This document shows positions 32,529 through 42,658 of a stretch of 64,000 nt of DNA, piece by piece. The stretch is from DASUPK01 sp963774305 (GTDB lineage: Bacteria > Actinomycetota > Thermoleophilia > Solirubrobacterales > 70-9). The notes beneath the pieces were generated by a model. The model was not told where the DNA came from, made no database searches, and saw only the letters and a list, made by a program, of their open reading frames with translations. Within the stretch, counting starts at the first letter, position 1. The number at the start of each line of letters is the position of its first letter. The position numbers and the translations under genes were made by a program. The DNA lies in assembly GCA_963774305.1 (NCBI GenBank), contig CAVZEM010000009.1:124001-188000 (forward strand), given 5' to 3'.

Positions 32529-33596
32529 TTGAAGAGGACTCGCGCCCTATCGGTATCGGCACTCGCGCTCGCGAGCGCGCTGCTCATCGGCGCCTGCGGC
32601 GGAGGCGGCAATGGCGAGGACCCGCAGCAGGTCCTCCAGCAGACCTTCAGCAATCCGACCAGCATCCGGAGCGGGACATTCGACCTGGATCTCCGGATCG
32701 AGACCTCCGGCGGCGACAACCCGGGCAGCTTCGAGGCGAAGCTCGGCGGGAAGTTCGCCAGCCAGGGCGCCGGCCAGTTCCCCAAGTTCGACATCGACGC
32801 CTCAATCAAGGCCGAGAGCGGCTCGCAGAGCCTCTCGGGCACCGGCGGGTTGATCTCCACCGGCGATCAGGCCTTCGTCAACTTCCAGGGGACCGACTAT
32901 GCCGTCCCCCAGCAGCTCTACGACGAGTTCACCACCACCTACGCCCAGCTCCAGGGCCAGAACAACCAGGGCAAGTCCACCAATCTGCTGAAGGCACTCA
33001 ACATCAGCCCGGCAAATTGGCTTACGGACCTGAAGAACGACGGCACCGCCGACGTGGAGGGAACGAAGACCATCCACATCTCCGGGTCGGCCAACGTCTC
33101 CAAGCTCGTGGAGGACCTGAAGACGATCGCCGAGAAGGCGGGCAGCGCGGTCGGCAACGTCGACACCCAGCAGCTCGACCAGCTCAACAGCGTCGTCCAG
33201 TCGGGTGACATCGACGTCTATTCGGGTGTTGACGACAAGCTGCTGCGCAGGTTCCAGATCCACGTCGACCTGAAGCCGCCGCCCGGTACGCCCGGCGCTC
33301 CAGACTCGCTCTCCGTCGACATCCAGCTCAACTTCGCGGACGTCAACCAGCCGGAGACGTTCACCGCGCCCGCCAACGCCCAACCGCTCAACAGCCTCTT
33401 CCAGACCCTCGGGATCAACCCCGGGCAGCTCGGCAACGCGTTGCGCGGCGGCCTCGGGACCAGCGGCGCTCTGCCCGAATCGGGCGGCTCCACGACCGCC
33501 CCGAGCGCCTCGGGCGTCCAGGCCTATGAGCAATGCCTCTCCCAGGCTTCCGGATCGGCCGAGCTGCAGAAGTGCGCCGACCTGCTCACCAAGTAG
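32529..33596 (+). CDS. Lipoprotein, LppX/LprG-like fold suspected
   Basis: 355 residues, TTG start with AAGGAA 3-4 bases upstream. The signal peptide ends in LLIGAC, a good lipobox. The mature part has alternating beta-strands (GTFDLDLRIETSGG, AKLGGKFASQ, TKTIHISGSANVSKLVEDLK, FQIHVDLKPPPG) as in LppX/LprA/LprF/LprG proteins that carry lipids across the actinobacterial envelope. Two Cys near the C-terminus (YEQCLSQASGSAELQKC) probably form a disulfide. Fold assignment is from pattern only. It is followed closely by a universal stress protein gene. Confidence 0.65.
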   Translation: MKRTRALSVSALALASALLIGACGGGGNGEDPQQVLQQTFSNPTSIRSGTFDLDLRIETSGGDNPGSFEAKLGGKFASQGAGQFPKFDIDASIKAESGSQSLSGTGGLISTGDQAFVNFQGTDYAVPQQLYDEFTTTYAQLQGQNNQGKSTNLLKALNISPANWLTDLKNDGTADVEGTKTIHISGSANVSKLVEDLKTIAEKAGSAVGNVDTQQLDQLNSVVQSGDIDVYSGVDDKLLRRFQIHVDLKPPPGTPGAPDSLSVDIQLNFADVNQPETFTAPANAQPLNSLFQTLGINPGQLGNALRGGLGTSGALPESGGSTTAPSASGVQAYEQCLSQASGSAELQKCADLLTK

Positions 33597-33608
33597 GTGA
33601 CGGTGGCG

Positions 33609-34031
33609 ATGTATCGCAACGTCGTGGTCGCCTATGACGGCAGTGAGGGCGCCAGGGCGGCGCTGGCGAAGGGCGTCGAGATCGCTGCGCGGGACGGGGC
33701 GGCGCTGACGGTCGTCGAGGCGACCTCCGAGCAGATGCCGTCCGTGGTGCCGGGCTCGCCGCGCCAGTCTCCGCCCGAGCAGGCCGAGAAGGCTCGCAAG
33801 GAGCTGCGCCAGGCGATCGAGGCGCTCGATCCCTCGCTCGAGGCGAGCCCATGGGTCGTCGGCGGTCCGGCGGCGAAGGCGATCCTCACTGTGGCCGAGG
33901 ACATCGAGGCGGACCTGATCGTGACGGGTTCCCGGAACCGCGGCGCGATCGCACGCGCCGTCCTCGGCAGCGTCAGCACCGAGATCGTGCAGGGCGCGCG
34001 CTGCGACGTGCTGGTGGCGCAGCCCGGCTAG
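33609..34031 (+). CDS. Universal stress protein (UspA family)
   Basis: 140 residues from the ATG at 33609; GTG codons at 33597 and 33603 are alternatives. Single Usp domain with the ATP-binding loop TGSRNRGAIARAVLGSVSTE and the N-terminal VVVAYDGSEGARAALAKGV. Usp proteins of this type bind ATP and support survival in stress or stationary phase. The stop overlaps the convergent oxidoreductase gene by 4 bases. Confidence 0.93.
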   Translation: MYRNVVVAYDGSEGARAALAKGVEIAARDGAALTVVEATSEQMPSVVPGSPRQSPPEQAEKARKELRQAIEALDPSLEASPWVVGGPAAKAILTVAEDIEADLIVTGSRNRGAIARAVLGSVSTEIVQGARCDVLVAQPG

Positions 34032-35260
34032 TCGACGTTCGGCGGGGCGTGCGGGTCGAGCGCCATCGGCTCGCGGTGCCACTCCTGGGGCAGCGCCACC
34101 TCGACGTCGAGCGTGTCGCCCGGCGGATTGCCCTCGGGCTGCACCTCTCCGCGATAGAGCATCGGCGCGAGGTAGCGGCCGCTGATCTTGTGCGGCGGCC
34201 ACCAGAGCCGGTCGAGGCTGGCGGTCCCCTCGCCCCTGCCCCCGGTGATGTCCGTGCGCAGGTGGAGTGAGGCGTCGCCGGTGAGGAGCTGGCCGCGGAG
34301 CACGGGGCGGAATGGCTCGGGCTCGCCCGCCGCGCCGAGGCGGTGGGCGATGTCCTCGGCCGCCGCGTCGGCCTGCTGGGTTGCGAGGCCGCCCTGCTTG
34401 AGGGGGAAGTTCGTGCCGTCGCCGGCGGCGTAGACGTCGTCCACACCGCGGACGCGCGAATGCTGATCGACCGGGATGAAGCCGTCGTCGTCCGCAGGGA
34501 GCCCCTCGATCGCCGGGCCCTTCATCGCGGGCAGGGCGATGATCGCGTCCGCCTCGACCCTGCGGTCGCCCGGGGTGAGTACGAGCAAGCCGTCCTCCTC
34601 GTGGGCGCGCTCACCGGTCACGACCTCGATATCCCTGGCGCTGAACAGCTCGCCGATGGCGGCGCTGGCCGCTGCTCCGAAGGCGGCCAGCGGAGCCGCC
34701 TCCGGGGTGATCAGCGTGATCGTGGTCTCGTCTCCGCGCTCGCGCGCCCTGCGCTCGGTCATCAGGGCGAGCTCGTAGAGGGGGAGAGACCAGGTGATGC
34801 TGGGCGGAACGACGAAGGCGATCCGGCCCGCGCCCTCGGCCACGCGGTCCAGGACGGGGTCGATCCGGAGCGGATCGGTGGGGTTGGGGAATGTGATCGC
34901 GCCGGTGATCGCCGGGACGAAGCGGCCGCCCACGCAGACGACGAGATAGTCGTAGTCCAGCGAGGAGCCGTCGTCGAGCTCGAGGCGGTGTCCGGCGCTG
35001 TCCACCGCCGACACGGCCTTGAGGAGGAACTCGCCCCCGCTCTCTTCGGCCAGCGGCTGGAGCGCGTACTGCTCGGGAGGGCCGAGCCCGAAGGGCTCCT
35101 CGACCAGCAACGGCTTGTAGACGAAGTCCGGCTCGGGCGCGATCAGCGTGAGCTCGGCGCTGTCGCCGGCCAGGTCGCCGAGGGCCAGCAGCGCCTCGAC
35201 GCCGGCCACGCCGCCACCGACGATGCGGACCTTCGCCCCGGTCTCGTTAGGCTCGCTCAC
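34028..35260 (-). CDS. FAD-dependent pyridine-nucleotide oxidoreductase (NDH-2/SQR-like)
   Basis: 410 residues, GTG start. N-terminal FAD site VRIVGGGVAGVEALLALGDL, an ATG-like segment YDYLVVCVGG, and the second FAD contact VDDVYAAGDGTNFPLKQGGL. The overall plan matches type II NADH dehydrogenases and sulfide:quinone reductases. It has only one Cys in the chain, so the disulfide chemistry of sulfide:quinone reductase is ruled out; NDH-2-like or other quinone reductase activity is likelier. The start is 3 bases from the divergent start of a cation exchanger. Confidence 0.8.
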   Translation of the reverse strand: MSEPNETGAKVRIVGGGVAGVEALLALGDLAGDSAELTLIAPEPDFVYKPLLVEEPFGLGPPEQYALQPLAEESGGEFLLKAVSAVDSAGHRLELDDGSSLDYDYLVVCVGGRFVPAITGAITFPNPTDPLRIDPVLDRVAEGAGRIAFVVPPSITWSLPLYELALMTERRARERGDETTITLITPEAAPLAAFGAAASAAIGELFSARDIEVVTGERAHEEDGLLVLTPGDRRVEADAIIALPAMKGPAIEGLPADDDGFIPVDQHSRVRGVDDVYAAGDGTNFPLKQGGLATQQADAAAEDIAHRLGAAGEPEPFRPVLRGQLLTGDASLHLRTDITGGRGEGTASLDRLWWPPHKISGRYLAPMLYRGEVQPEGNPPGDTLDVEVALPQEWHREPMALDPHAPPNVD

Positions 35261-35263
35261 GGT

Positions 35264-36400
35264 TTGAGTCTATTCACGAACAATGGTCGCCTCCTCGGGG
35301 CCGACGGCTGGCCCTACCTGCTCTCGCCTCTGATCCCGGCGGCGGTGATCGCGGACCTGGCCGGAGCTCCCGCCACCGTGATCTTCTTCGTCTCGGCAGT
35401 GGCGCTGGTCCCACCCGCGGCGATGATGGGGCGGGCCACCGAGGAGCTCGCCGAGCGCTCCGGCAACGTGGTCGGCGGCCTGCTCAACGTCACGTTCGGC
35501 AACGCGCCGGAGCTGATCATCGCCCTGTTCGCGCTCGAGAAGGGACTCCACGAGGTGGTCAAGGCGTCGCTGATCGGGTCGATCCTCGGCAACGTCCTGC
35601 TCGTGATGGGGGCCGCGATGCTGGTCGGGGGCTTGAGCGGGGGACGAACCCGCAGCGTCCAGAAGTTCGGGCAGACGGCCGCGAGCGCCCAGTCGACGAT
35701 GCTGCTGCTCGCCGTGGCCGCGCTGATCATGCCGGGCGTCTTCGCGCTGGTCGAGGGCGATCGGCTCCCGCATCCCGGGGACGCCATCGTCAGCTACGGA
35801 AGCACCCTCGAGCACCTCTCCCTGGCGGTCGCCATCGTGCTGATCTTCTCCTATGCGGCAGGCCTGCTCTTCTCGCTGAAGACGCACGCCTCCCTCTTCA
35901 ACCCGCACGAGGAGGAGTCGACGATCGAGGACCGGGGGAGCTGGAGCACCAGGAGATCGGTGCTCGCTCTGGCGATCTCGGGAGCGCTGGTGGGTGTCCT
36001 CTCGGAGATCCTGGTCGGCTCGATCGAGGAGACCTCGCACGCGATCGGACTCTCCGAGTTCTTCATCGGCGCGATCGTGGTCGCCATCGTCGGTAACGCC
36101 GCCGAGCACTGGGTCGCGGTCCTGGTCGCTTACAAGAACAAGATGAGCTTGGCGGTCAACATCGCGATCGGCTCGAGCGCGCAGGTCGCCCTCTTCGTCG
36201 CCCCGGTGCTGGTCCTCTGCTCATTCTTCCTCGGCCCGGCGCCGATGCCCCTGGTCTTCAATGGCCTCGAGCTTGCGGGCCTGGCGATCGCGGCGATCAT
36301 CGCCAATCAGGTCACCCAGGAGGGCGAGTCAACCTGGTACGAGGGCCTGCAGCTGCTGCTGGTCTACGCAGTGATCGCGCTCACCTTTGCCTACGCCTAG
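35264..36400 (+). CDS. Calcium/proton exchanger (CaCA superfamily, CAX type)
   Basis: 378 residues with a TTG start at 35264, the only plausible start before the first helix; there is no ribosome binding site, so the mRNA may be leaderless. The two alpha-repeats are clear: GGLLNVTFGNAPELIIALFA and IVAIVGNAAEHWVAVLVAYK, each with the Asn/Glu cation-site residues. Eleven helices are expected. CAX proteins export Ca2+ in exchange for H+. It is followed 9 bases later by a second CaCA exchanger, an unusual pairing. Confidence 0.9.
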   Translation: MSLFTNNGRLLGADGWPYLLSPLIPAAVIADLAGAPATVIFFVSAVALVPPAAMMGRATEELAERSGNVVGGLLNVTFGNAPELIIALFALEKGLHEVVKASLIGSILGNVLLVMGAAMLVGGLSGGRTRSVQKFGQTAASAQSTMLLLAVAALIMPGVFALVEGDRLPHPGDAIVSYGSTLEHLSLAVAIVLIFSYAAGLLFSLKTHASLFNPHEEESTIEDRGSWSTRRSVLALAISGALVGVLSEILVGSIEETSHAIGLSEFFIGAIVVAIVGNAAEHWVAVLVAYKNKMSLAVNIAIGSSAQVALFVAPVLVLCSFFLGPAPMPLVFNGLELAGLAIAAIIANQVTQEGESTWYEGLQLLLVYAVIALTFAYA

Positions 36401-36409
36401 GTCAGGCTG

Positions 36410-37405
36410 ATGAATTTCGCCCTGCTGATCGCGAGTTTCGCCGTGATCCTCGCGGGGGCTCTGCTGTTCACGAATGCCGTGGAGTGGATCGGCCATCGCC
36501 TTGAGCTGGGGGAGGGAGCGGTGGGAAGCCTGCTGGCGGCCGTCGGGACGGCGATGCCCGAGACGCTGATCGCGGTCGTGGCCCTGATCGAGGGGACCAA
36601 GAACGAGGACATCGCCGTCGGGGCGATCGTGGGTGCTCCCTTCCTGCTGGCGACCCTCGCGATGGGACTCGTCGGCCTCACCGCCTACGTCTATCGGCGG
36701 CAGCGTCCTCAGGGCATCTTCCTGCGCGCCCACGTCGCCACCCTGGATCGTGATCTCGCCTTCTTCCTGGTGTTCTTCGCGCTCGGCCTCGGATTGGGCC
36801 TCGGCGCCCCGACCGGGGTGCAGGCCCCCGCCGGGTTCGCCTTCATCGCCGCGTATCCGGTCTACGTGTGGCTCACTCTCCGCCAAGGTGGTGAGACCCA
36901 GCCGGAGGAGACCCTCAATCCGCTGATCATCGCGCGGAGCGCGGGCGGGCGGGCGGCCGAGCCCTCGATGGCGATCGCCGTGACCCAGTTCCTGATTGGG
37001 CTCGCCGCGATGGTGGGCGGCGCCCACCTGTTCGTGGAGGAGCTGCTCAGCGTGGCCGAGAACCTCGGTGTCGAGGCGATCGTCCTGTCCTTGATCTTGG
37101 CCCCGCTCGCCACGGAGCTCCCGGAGAAGGTGAACAGCTTCTTCTGGGTGCGCGAGGGAAAGGACTCGCTCGCGCTCGGGAACATCACCGGCGCGATGGT
37201 GTTCCAGTCGACGATTCCCGTCGGCATCGGCCTGGTCTTCACGGAGTGGGACCTGAGGGGAAACGCCGCTGTGTCCGTCGCGCTCGGGCTGGCCGGCGGG
37301 GTGATCGCCTATTGGGCCCTCCGCCTACGGGACCGTTTCGAGCTCCCGCCGGTGCTCGCGTGGATCGCGCTCTACGCGGTTTTCATCGTCGTGGTCGCCG
37401 TGTAG
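36410..37405 (+). CDS. Sodium/calcium exchanger family protein (YrbG-like)
   Basis: 331 residues, about ten helices. The alpha-repeat motifs are GSLLAAVGTAMPETLIAVVA and ILAPLATELPEKVNSFFWVR, with the conserved Glu in each. It belongs to the CaCA superfamily but to a different branch from the gene 9 bases upstream. An acidic gene-internal loop separates the two halves. Ion specificity (Na+/Ca2+ or K+) is not fixed by sequence. The two probably act together in calcium handling. Confidence 0.88.
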   Translation: MNFALLIASFAVILAGALLFTNAVEWIGHRLELGEGAVGSLLAAVGTAMPETLIAVVALIEGTKNEDIAVGAIVGAPFLLATLAMGLVGLTAYVYRRQRPQGIFLRAHVATLDRDLAFFLVFFALGLGLGLGAPTGVQAPAGFAFIAAYPVYVWLTLRQGGETQPEETLNPLIIARSAGGRAAEPSMAIAVTQFLIGLAAMVGGAHLFVEELLSVAENLGVEAIVLSLILAPLATELPEKVNSFFWVREGKDSLALGNITGAMVFQSTIPVGIGLVFTEWDLRGNAAVSVALGLAGGVIAYWALRLRDRFELPPVLAWIALYAVFIVVVAV

Positions 37406-37409
37406 CGCT

Positions 37410-37796
37410 TCAGTCGAGCTCGTATTTGAGCGTGAGGGTGTGGTCGCCCTGCTCGTCGGCGAGCATTGTTCCCTCGCCGCCGATCCCCTCGAGCTCGCCC
37501 GTTCCGGTGCCGGGGACGACCGTCCCTGTGTTGGTCACGCCGTCTGGGCCCATCAGTCCCGTGTGCTGGAAGACGAAGCTGACCGACTTGCCGCCCAGCG
37601 TCCCGGTGATCCGGTCATGGCCGACGTAGCCGTCGCCGCCCTCGGACTTGGCGATCATCAGCTCGGCCGTGCTCGCCCCCTCGAGGTCCCCGGTGAAGGT
37701 CCGTGAGATGTGGACCCGGCTGAGCTCGATGCCTTCGGCCTCGGCATAGGCCTCCTCGTCGTACCGGTCGTTGGTGAATGGGGCGGACGCGTTCAT
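37410..37796 (-). CDS. DUF3224 family protein
   Basis: 128 residues from the ATG at 37796, overlapping the Bcp stop by 4 bases. DUF3224 features: RVHISRTFTGDLEGASTAEL, DRITGTLGGKSVSFVFQHTG, TVVPGTGTGELEGIGGEGT and a closing LTLKYELD. This is an allene-oxide-cyclase-like beta-barrel family of unknown function, common in Actinobacteria. Last gene of a four-gene minus-strand group. Confidence 0.88.
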   Translation of the reverse strand: MNASAPFTNDRYDEEAYAEAEGIELSRVHISRTFTGDLEGASTAELMIAKSEGGDGYVGHDRITGTLGGKSVSFVFQHTGLMGPDGVTNTGTVVPGTGTGELEGIGGEGTMLADEQGDHTLTLKYELD

Positions 37797-38263
37797 GCGG
37801 AGGCGAGCTCGCCCAGCGCCTCGAGCACGACGTCGTCGTGCGTCTTCGGCGAGACCTTCGGGAAGACGTTGGCGACCCTGCCCTCGGGATCGATGACGAA
37901 GGTCGCGCGCGCGACGCCCATGTAGGTCTTGCCGTACATCTTCTTCTCGCCCCAGACTCCGTACAGCTCCGCGACGGCATGGTCCTCGTCCGCCAGCAGC
38001 TCGAAGTCGAGCGTGTACTTCTCGGCGAACTTTTGAACGGCGGTGACCGGGTCCGGCGAGACTCCCAGCACCTTGGCGCCGGCGCGCTCGTATTCGGCGC
38101 GGTGGTCGCGGATCCCGCAGGCCTGGGTTGTGCAGCCCGGGGTATCGGCCTTTGGGTAGAAGTAGAGAACGACCGGCCGACCGCGGAGATCGCTCAGAGT
38201 GACCTCCCTGCCGTCCTGGTCGGGGAGCGTGAAGTCGGGAGCCGTGTCCCCCTCGGCGACCAC
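37793..38263 (-). CDS. bcp: Thioredoxin-dependent peroxiredoxin (Bcp/PrxQ)
   Basis: 156 residues, GTG start overlapping the previous stop by one base (TAGTG). Peroxidatic and resolving Cys are in TPGCTTQACGIRDH, spaced CxxxxC as in 2-Cys PrxQ enzymes; APDFTLPDQDGREVTLSDLR and ARATFVIDPEGRV are family-typical. It reduces hydrogen peroxide and organic peroxides using thioredoxin. Co-transcribed with DUF3224. Confidence 0.95.
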   Translation of the reverse strand: MVAEGDTAPDFTLPDQDGREVTLSDLRGRPVVLYFYPKADTPGCTTQACGIRDHRAEYERAGAKVLGVSPDPVTAVQKFAEKYTLDFELLADEDHAVAELYGVWGEKKMYGKTYMGVARATFVIDPEGRVANVFPKVSPKTHDDVVLEALGELASA

Positions 38264-38625
38264 TAGTCCTCGGCGCCCGTGTCCTGGTCCTCGCGGCCGG
38301 GCTCCTGGCCCTCCTCGTCCTCGTCGAGCTCCTCGTCGCCCTGCTCCAGGGCGGTCTCGGAGACGGATCCGCTGGAGCCCGGGTGATAGCTGGTCTGGAA
38401 GTCCTCGAGGAGCTTGTCGCGCTGTTCCTCGTCGATGGGCACTTCATCGGAGATGCGGACCCAGTCCGCGCCCTCGAAGGCCTCCATGTTGAAGACTTCC
38501 TGGTCGATCGAGGCCGAGTCGTCGACTACCACGACCACCTCGGTCTGGGGGTTGAAGTAGGTGCCGGGAACGTCGGTGATCTCCTCCAACTTCATCACCC
38601 GGCTCTCTGCGTCGCTCGCTTCCAC
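38263..38625 (-). CDS. Acidic hypothetical protein
   Basis: 120 residues; an internal ATG at 38595 may be the true start (MKLEEITDVPGTYFNPQTEV). The first half is ordered (TEVVVVVDDSASIDQEVFNM; GADWVRISDEVPIDEEQRDK), the last 35 residues are highly acidic and probably disordered. No membrane segment and no recognised domain. It sits between a membrane protein and bcp in a same-strand group. Confidence 0.55.
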   Translation of the reverse strand: MEASDAESRVMKLEEITDVPGTYFNPQTEVVVVVDDSASIDQEVFNMEAFEGADWVRISDEVPIDEEQRDKLLEDFQTSYHPGSSGSVSETALEQGDEELDEDEEGQEPGREDQDTGAED

Positions 38626-38635
38626 GCGCGGAATC

Positions 38636-39100
38636 TTATTGACCGAGGTTCTCGAGCTCTCTGAGCTGGCGCTTGATCTCCGTCTCTACGTTCAGCGGCT
38701 TCTTGCCCTGCCGCTTCCGCCGTTCGTTCCGGGCCACGACGAGCTGGCGGACCTCCTCCTGGAGCTCGCGGTCGCCGGCCAGGCGGGGCCCCGCCGATTC
38801 GGAGGCGAGCAGCTTCTCGACCTCCGCATCGACGTCCAGCGCCTTGCGTCCCTTGGCGACCCCGCGATCGGAGCGCGCCTGGATCATCTGGCGGATCTCC
38901 TCCTCGCGCACCTCGGCGGTGACCGCATGGATTGAGCCGCCGGAGCTCTGGGGGAAGTCCTGCTCCATCGCGAACTGCCCCTTGCCGATCTGGTCGAACG
39001 ATCTCCCGGCGCCCCGCGCGAAGACGATGGCGCCGAGGGGAAGCGCGATCAGCACGACGATGACGAGGACGATGCCGACCTGGAACGTCGCCAGGAGCAT
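38636..39100 (-). CDS. Membrane-anchored protein with duplicated helical segment
   Basis: 154 residues. One N-terminal membrane helix (VGIVLVIVVLIALPLGAIVF) and a charged cytoplasmic part with two copies of a ~37-residue helix pair: residues 63-99 (REEEIRQMIQARSDRG then KGRKALDVDAEVEKLLA) and 112-149 (LQEEVRQLVVARNERR then GKKPLNVETEIKRQLREL). The repeats resemble short-oligomerisation (SHOCT-like) segments. Function unknown. Ten bases upstream of the acidic gene, so co-transcribed. Confidence 0.6.
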   Translation of the reverse strand: MLLATFQVGIVLVIVVLIALPLGAIVFARGAGRSFDQIGKGQFAMEQDFPQSSGGSIHAVTAEVREEEIRQMIQARSDRGVAKGRKALDVDAEVEKLLASESAGPRLAGDRELQEEVRQLVVARNERRKRQGKKPLNVETEIKRQLRELENLGQ

Positions 39101-39119
39101 GCCTGGAGGTTAGTCGTGA

Positions 39120-39153
39120 TGCGAGGGTGCTCCGAAAGGAGCAACCCGTTTCA
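39120..39153. repeat. REP-like hairpin, copy C
   Basis: TGCGAGGGTGCTCC, the loop GAAA, then GGAGCAACCCGTTTCA. It is the reverse-complement twin of 32474-32517 and keeps the extra A that makes a one-base bulge. It lies between two minus-strand genes. Confidence 0.75.
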
Positions 39154-41708
39154 TTCGTAGTGGACGGCCTGCATGACGTCGATTCGCGAACCGCGCCGTG
39201 CCGGCAGCACGGCCCCGACGATTCCCACGATCACGGCGAGCGCGAAGAAGATGAACAGCTGGCCGATCGGCAGGCGGAAGGAGAGGCCGAGTTCGCTGAG
39301 GGAGGCGGTGATCAGGGCGCCGAAGAGGATCCCGACCGCGATGCCGAGCACACCGCCGATGGCGGCCGTGATCGCGCTCTCGTAACGGACCATGCGGCGC
39401 ACCTGCCGCCGCGTTGCGCCGATCGCCCGCAGCAGGCCGAATTCGCGAGTCCGCTCGTGGATCGAGAGGAACAGGCTGTTGGCGATCCCGAACAGCGAGA
39501 TCACCACGCTCATCGCCAGGAGCGCGTACAGCAGGTAGACGATCTGGTCGGTCTGCTTGCTCACCTGGTCCTTGAAGCCCTGCTGGGAGTCGACCTTGGC
39601 GACGGGGAAGCGCTGCAAAGCGGCCTCCATCTGATGCTGGACGGCGGTCGGGTCGGCTCCGGGCCGGGTGGAGACCAGGATGATGAACGGGTCACGGGCC
39701 TCCGAGATCCCCTCCAGAGTCCGTCGGTCGACCATCAGCCCCTGGAGGATCGTCGGGTCCCGGTATTCGCCGATCGCGGTCAGCGTCGCTCTCCCGCCCG
39801 AGGGCGTGACGACCTTGAAGCTGTCCCCGACTCCGATGTGATGCGCCTTCGCGAACTGCTCCTCGACCACGGCGTTGTCGCCGTGCAGCCGGCCCAACGT
39901 GGCGTCCGAGCCGTGAATCCAGTCGAACTTGTACCCCGCGCGGATCCGGCTCGGCTCGACTCCGCCGAGGTCGTCGTAGAGGAGGTTGGAGCGTTTTCCG
40001 TTGACCTCGACCTGGTCGTAGAGGATGCCGCTCGCCGTGGCCACCCCCGGCACCCTGGAGGCGATGGCCTGGACGCGTCGCGGGACCGGCTGGAAGCCGC
40101 CGCTCTCGGCGCGCACCACGATCTGGGCGGTGATCAGGCGGTTGATCGCCCCGTCGATCGATGCCTTCAGGCCGGCCGTGAAGACCGCGACGAAGACGAC
40201 GAGCCCCAGGCCGACCATCAGCGCGGCGGCGGTCAGCGCGGTGCGCGCCGGGTTTCGCTGTGCGTTCTCGCGGGCCAGCTGTCCCACCACCGCGGAGAGC
40301 CGCTCCAGCGGCAGCCCGATGACTGCGGCGACCGGGCGCACGATGTACTTGGCGACGAGAGCGAGCCCGATGAAGAGGAGAACAGCGCCGCCGGCCATCC
40401 CGAGCAGCTTGTCCGCCGCCGGCCCGGATCCGAACAGCCCGTACAGGAGCAGGCCGAGGCCGCCGAGGGTGACGACCGCGGCGATGTAGGGAGCGAACCG
40501 CGACGCCCTCGAGGGGCCCATGCGCATGCCCTCCTGAAGCGCGAGCGCGGGTGGGATCCTGGTCGCCCGCATGGCCGGGCCGACCGCGGCGAGCATCGTG
40601 ATCCCGACGCCGACCGCGAGCGCCACGACGATCGTGCGATTCGCCAGGGTCAGGTCGCCCGTCGGTATCCCCGCGCCGGCGGCCTTGAAGAGCGCGCCGA
40701 TCCCCTTGGCGAATGCGACTCCGCCGAAGAGTCCGGCGACAGACGCGATCAGCCCGATCGTGAGCGCCTCGATCGCCACGGATCGAAGCACCTGCCCTCG
40801 CGTCGCGCCCAGCGTCCGCAGGGAGGCGAACTCCCGCGTTCGCTCCGCTACCGAGATCGAGAAGGTGTTGAAGATGATGAACGCGCCGACCAGCAGGGCG
40901 GCACCGGCGAAGGCCAGCAGCGCCGGCCCGAGGAACGAGTTGATGGAGTTGGAGATCTGCTTCGCTTGCTCATCGGCGTTCTGCTGACCGGTCTGGACCT
41001 TCACGCTCGGGGGCACGATCGCCTGGATCGCGCTGACGAGCTGCTCCGGTGACACCCCCGGCTTGGCGGCGACCGAGATCTGACCGACCTGCCCGCGCTG
41101 GCCGTACCAGCGCTGGACATCGCGCGGGGTCGCCATCGTGAAGCCGTAGCCGGCCGCGGAGCCGGAGCCGCCGAAGTCGACCAGCCCGACAACGGTGACC
41201 GGCTGGGTCCCGTGGGAGGTCTCGAGCCCGATGCGGTCGCCGACCTCGATCCCGTGCTGGTTGGCGAGATCCCGGCTGACGGCGATCTCCCCCGGGGCTG
41301 AGGGATCCCGCCCCTCCGCCGGGGAGGTGGGGTCGAAGGGCTCCGGGGTGGTGCCGAAGACCAGGTTGGGCCCGCCGAACTGGGTGATCGGCTTGCCGTC
41401 CACGACCAGCGCGCCGAACGCCTGCAGCGCGCCGGCCGCCTTCTCCACCTCGGGAAGCGCCCGCACGCGCCCGACGAGGGAGGCGGGCAGCTTCTCGGTC
41501 TGGCTGAAGCTGCTGTTGAACTCCGTCTTCGGCGAGAGGACCGCGTCGGTGCCCTCGTTGGCGGTCTCGTTGATCTTCTTGAACGAGCCCCTGATCCCGT
41601 CAGTGAGGACGTAGGTCCCCGAGATCATCGCCACTCCGAGGAGCACCGCGATCGCGGTCAGGGCCGACCGCAGCTTGCGCTCGGCCATCCCTCGCAGGGC
41701 CAGCTTGG

Positions 41709-41712
<4 letters not shown>
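39151..41712 (-). CDS. ABC transporter permease with two FtsX domains (MacB/LolE-like)
   Basis: 853 residues. It starts with a helix and a MacB_PCD-like periplasmic part, followed by a first FtsX domain (FNTFSISVAERTREFASLRT; LGATRGQVLRSVAIEALTIG), then a second periplasmic part and a second FtsX domain (SLFLSIHERTREFGLLRAIG; ATRRQVRRMVRYESAITAAI). Such large permeases move lipoproteins, peptides or act in stress resistance. Overlaps the ATPase gene by 4 bases. Substrate unknown. Confidence 0.9.
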
Positions 41713-42488
<776 letters not shown>

Positions 42489-42604
42489 ACCGGTTCGAGC
42501 TGGGTGGCATGCGTACGGCACGCCTCGGCGCCGCCCACCGACTGGGAATCCGTGCGCAGCTGCGCACGGGCGCCAGGCGATGGGGTACGCTTTCAGGAAC
42601 TGGC

Positions 42605-42625
42605 TGACTGACCAGTCAATCAGTC
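42605..42625. promoter_or_regulatory. Palindromic operator of TetR/FadR-like type
   Basis: TGACTG-AC-CAGTCA (42605-42618) is a perfect inverted repeat, extended by ATCAGTC. This shape is typical of operators bound by TetR-family regulators of fatty-acid catabolism. It lies 34 bases upstream of the acyl-CoA dehydrogenase start, where it could block transcription. No TetR gene occurs in the window. Confidence 0.6.
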
Positions 42626-42658
42626 GAAGACTTCAATCCATCGAAGGAGCAGTCATCC

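Noticed and set aside
34028..35260. Sulfide:quinone oxidoreductase as a firm call
   Set aside because: Only one Cys is present, so the redox-active Cys pair is missing.
39127..41052. 641-residue plus-strand frame opposite the FtsX permease
   Set aside because: Low-complexity Arg/Asp/Gln composition and no domain; an antisense shadow.
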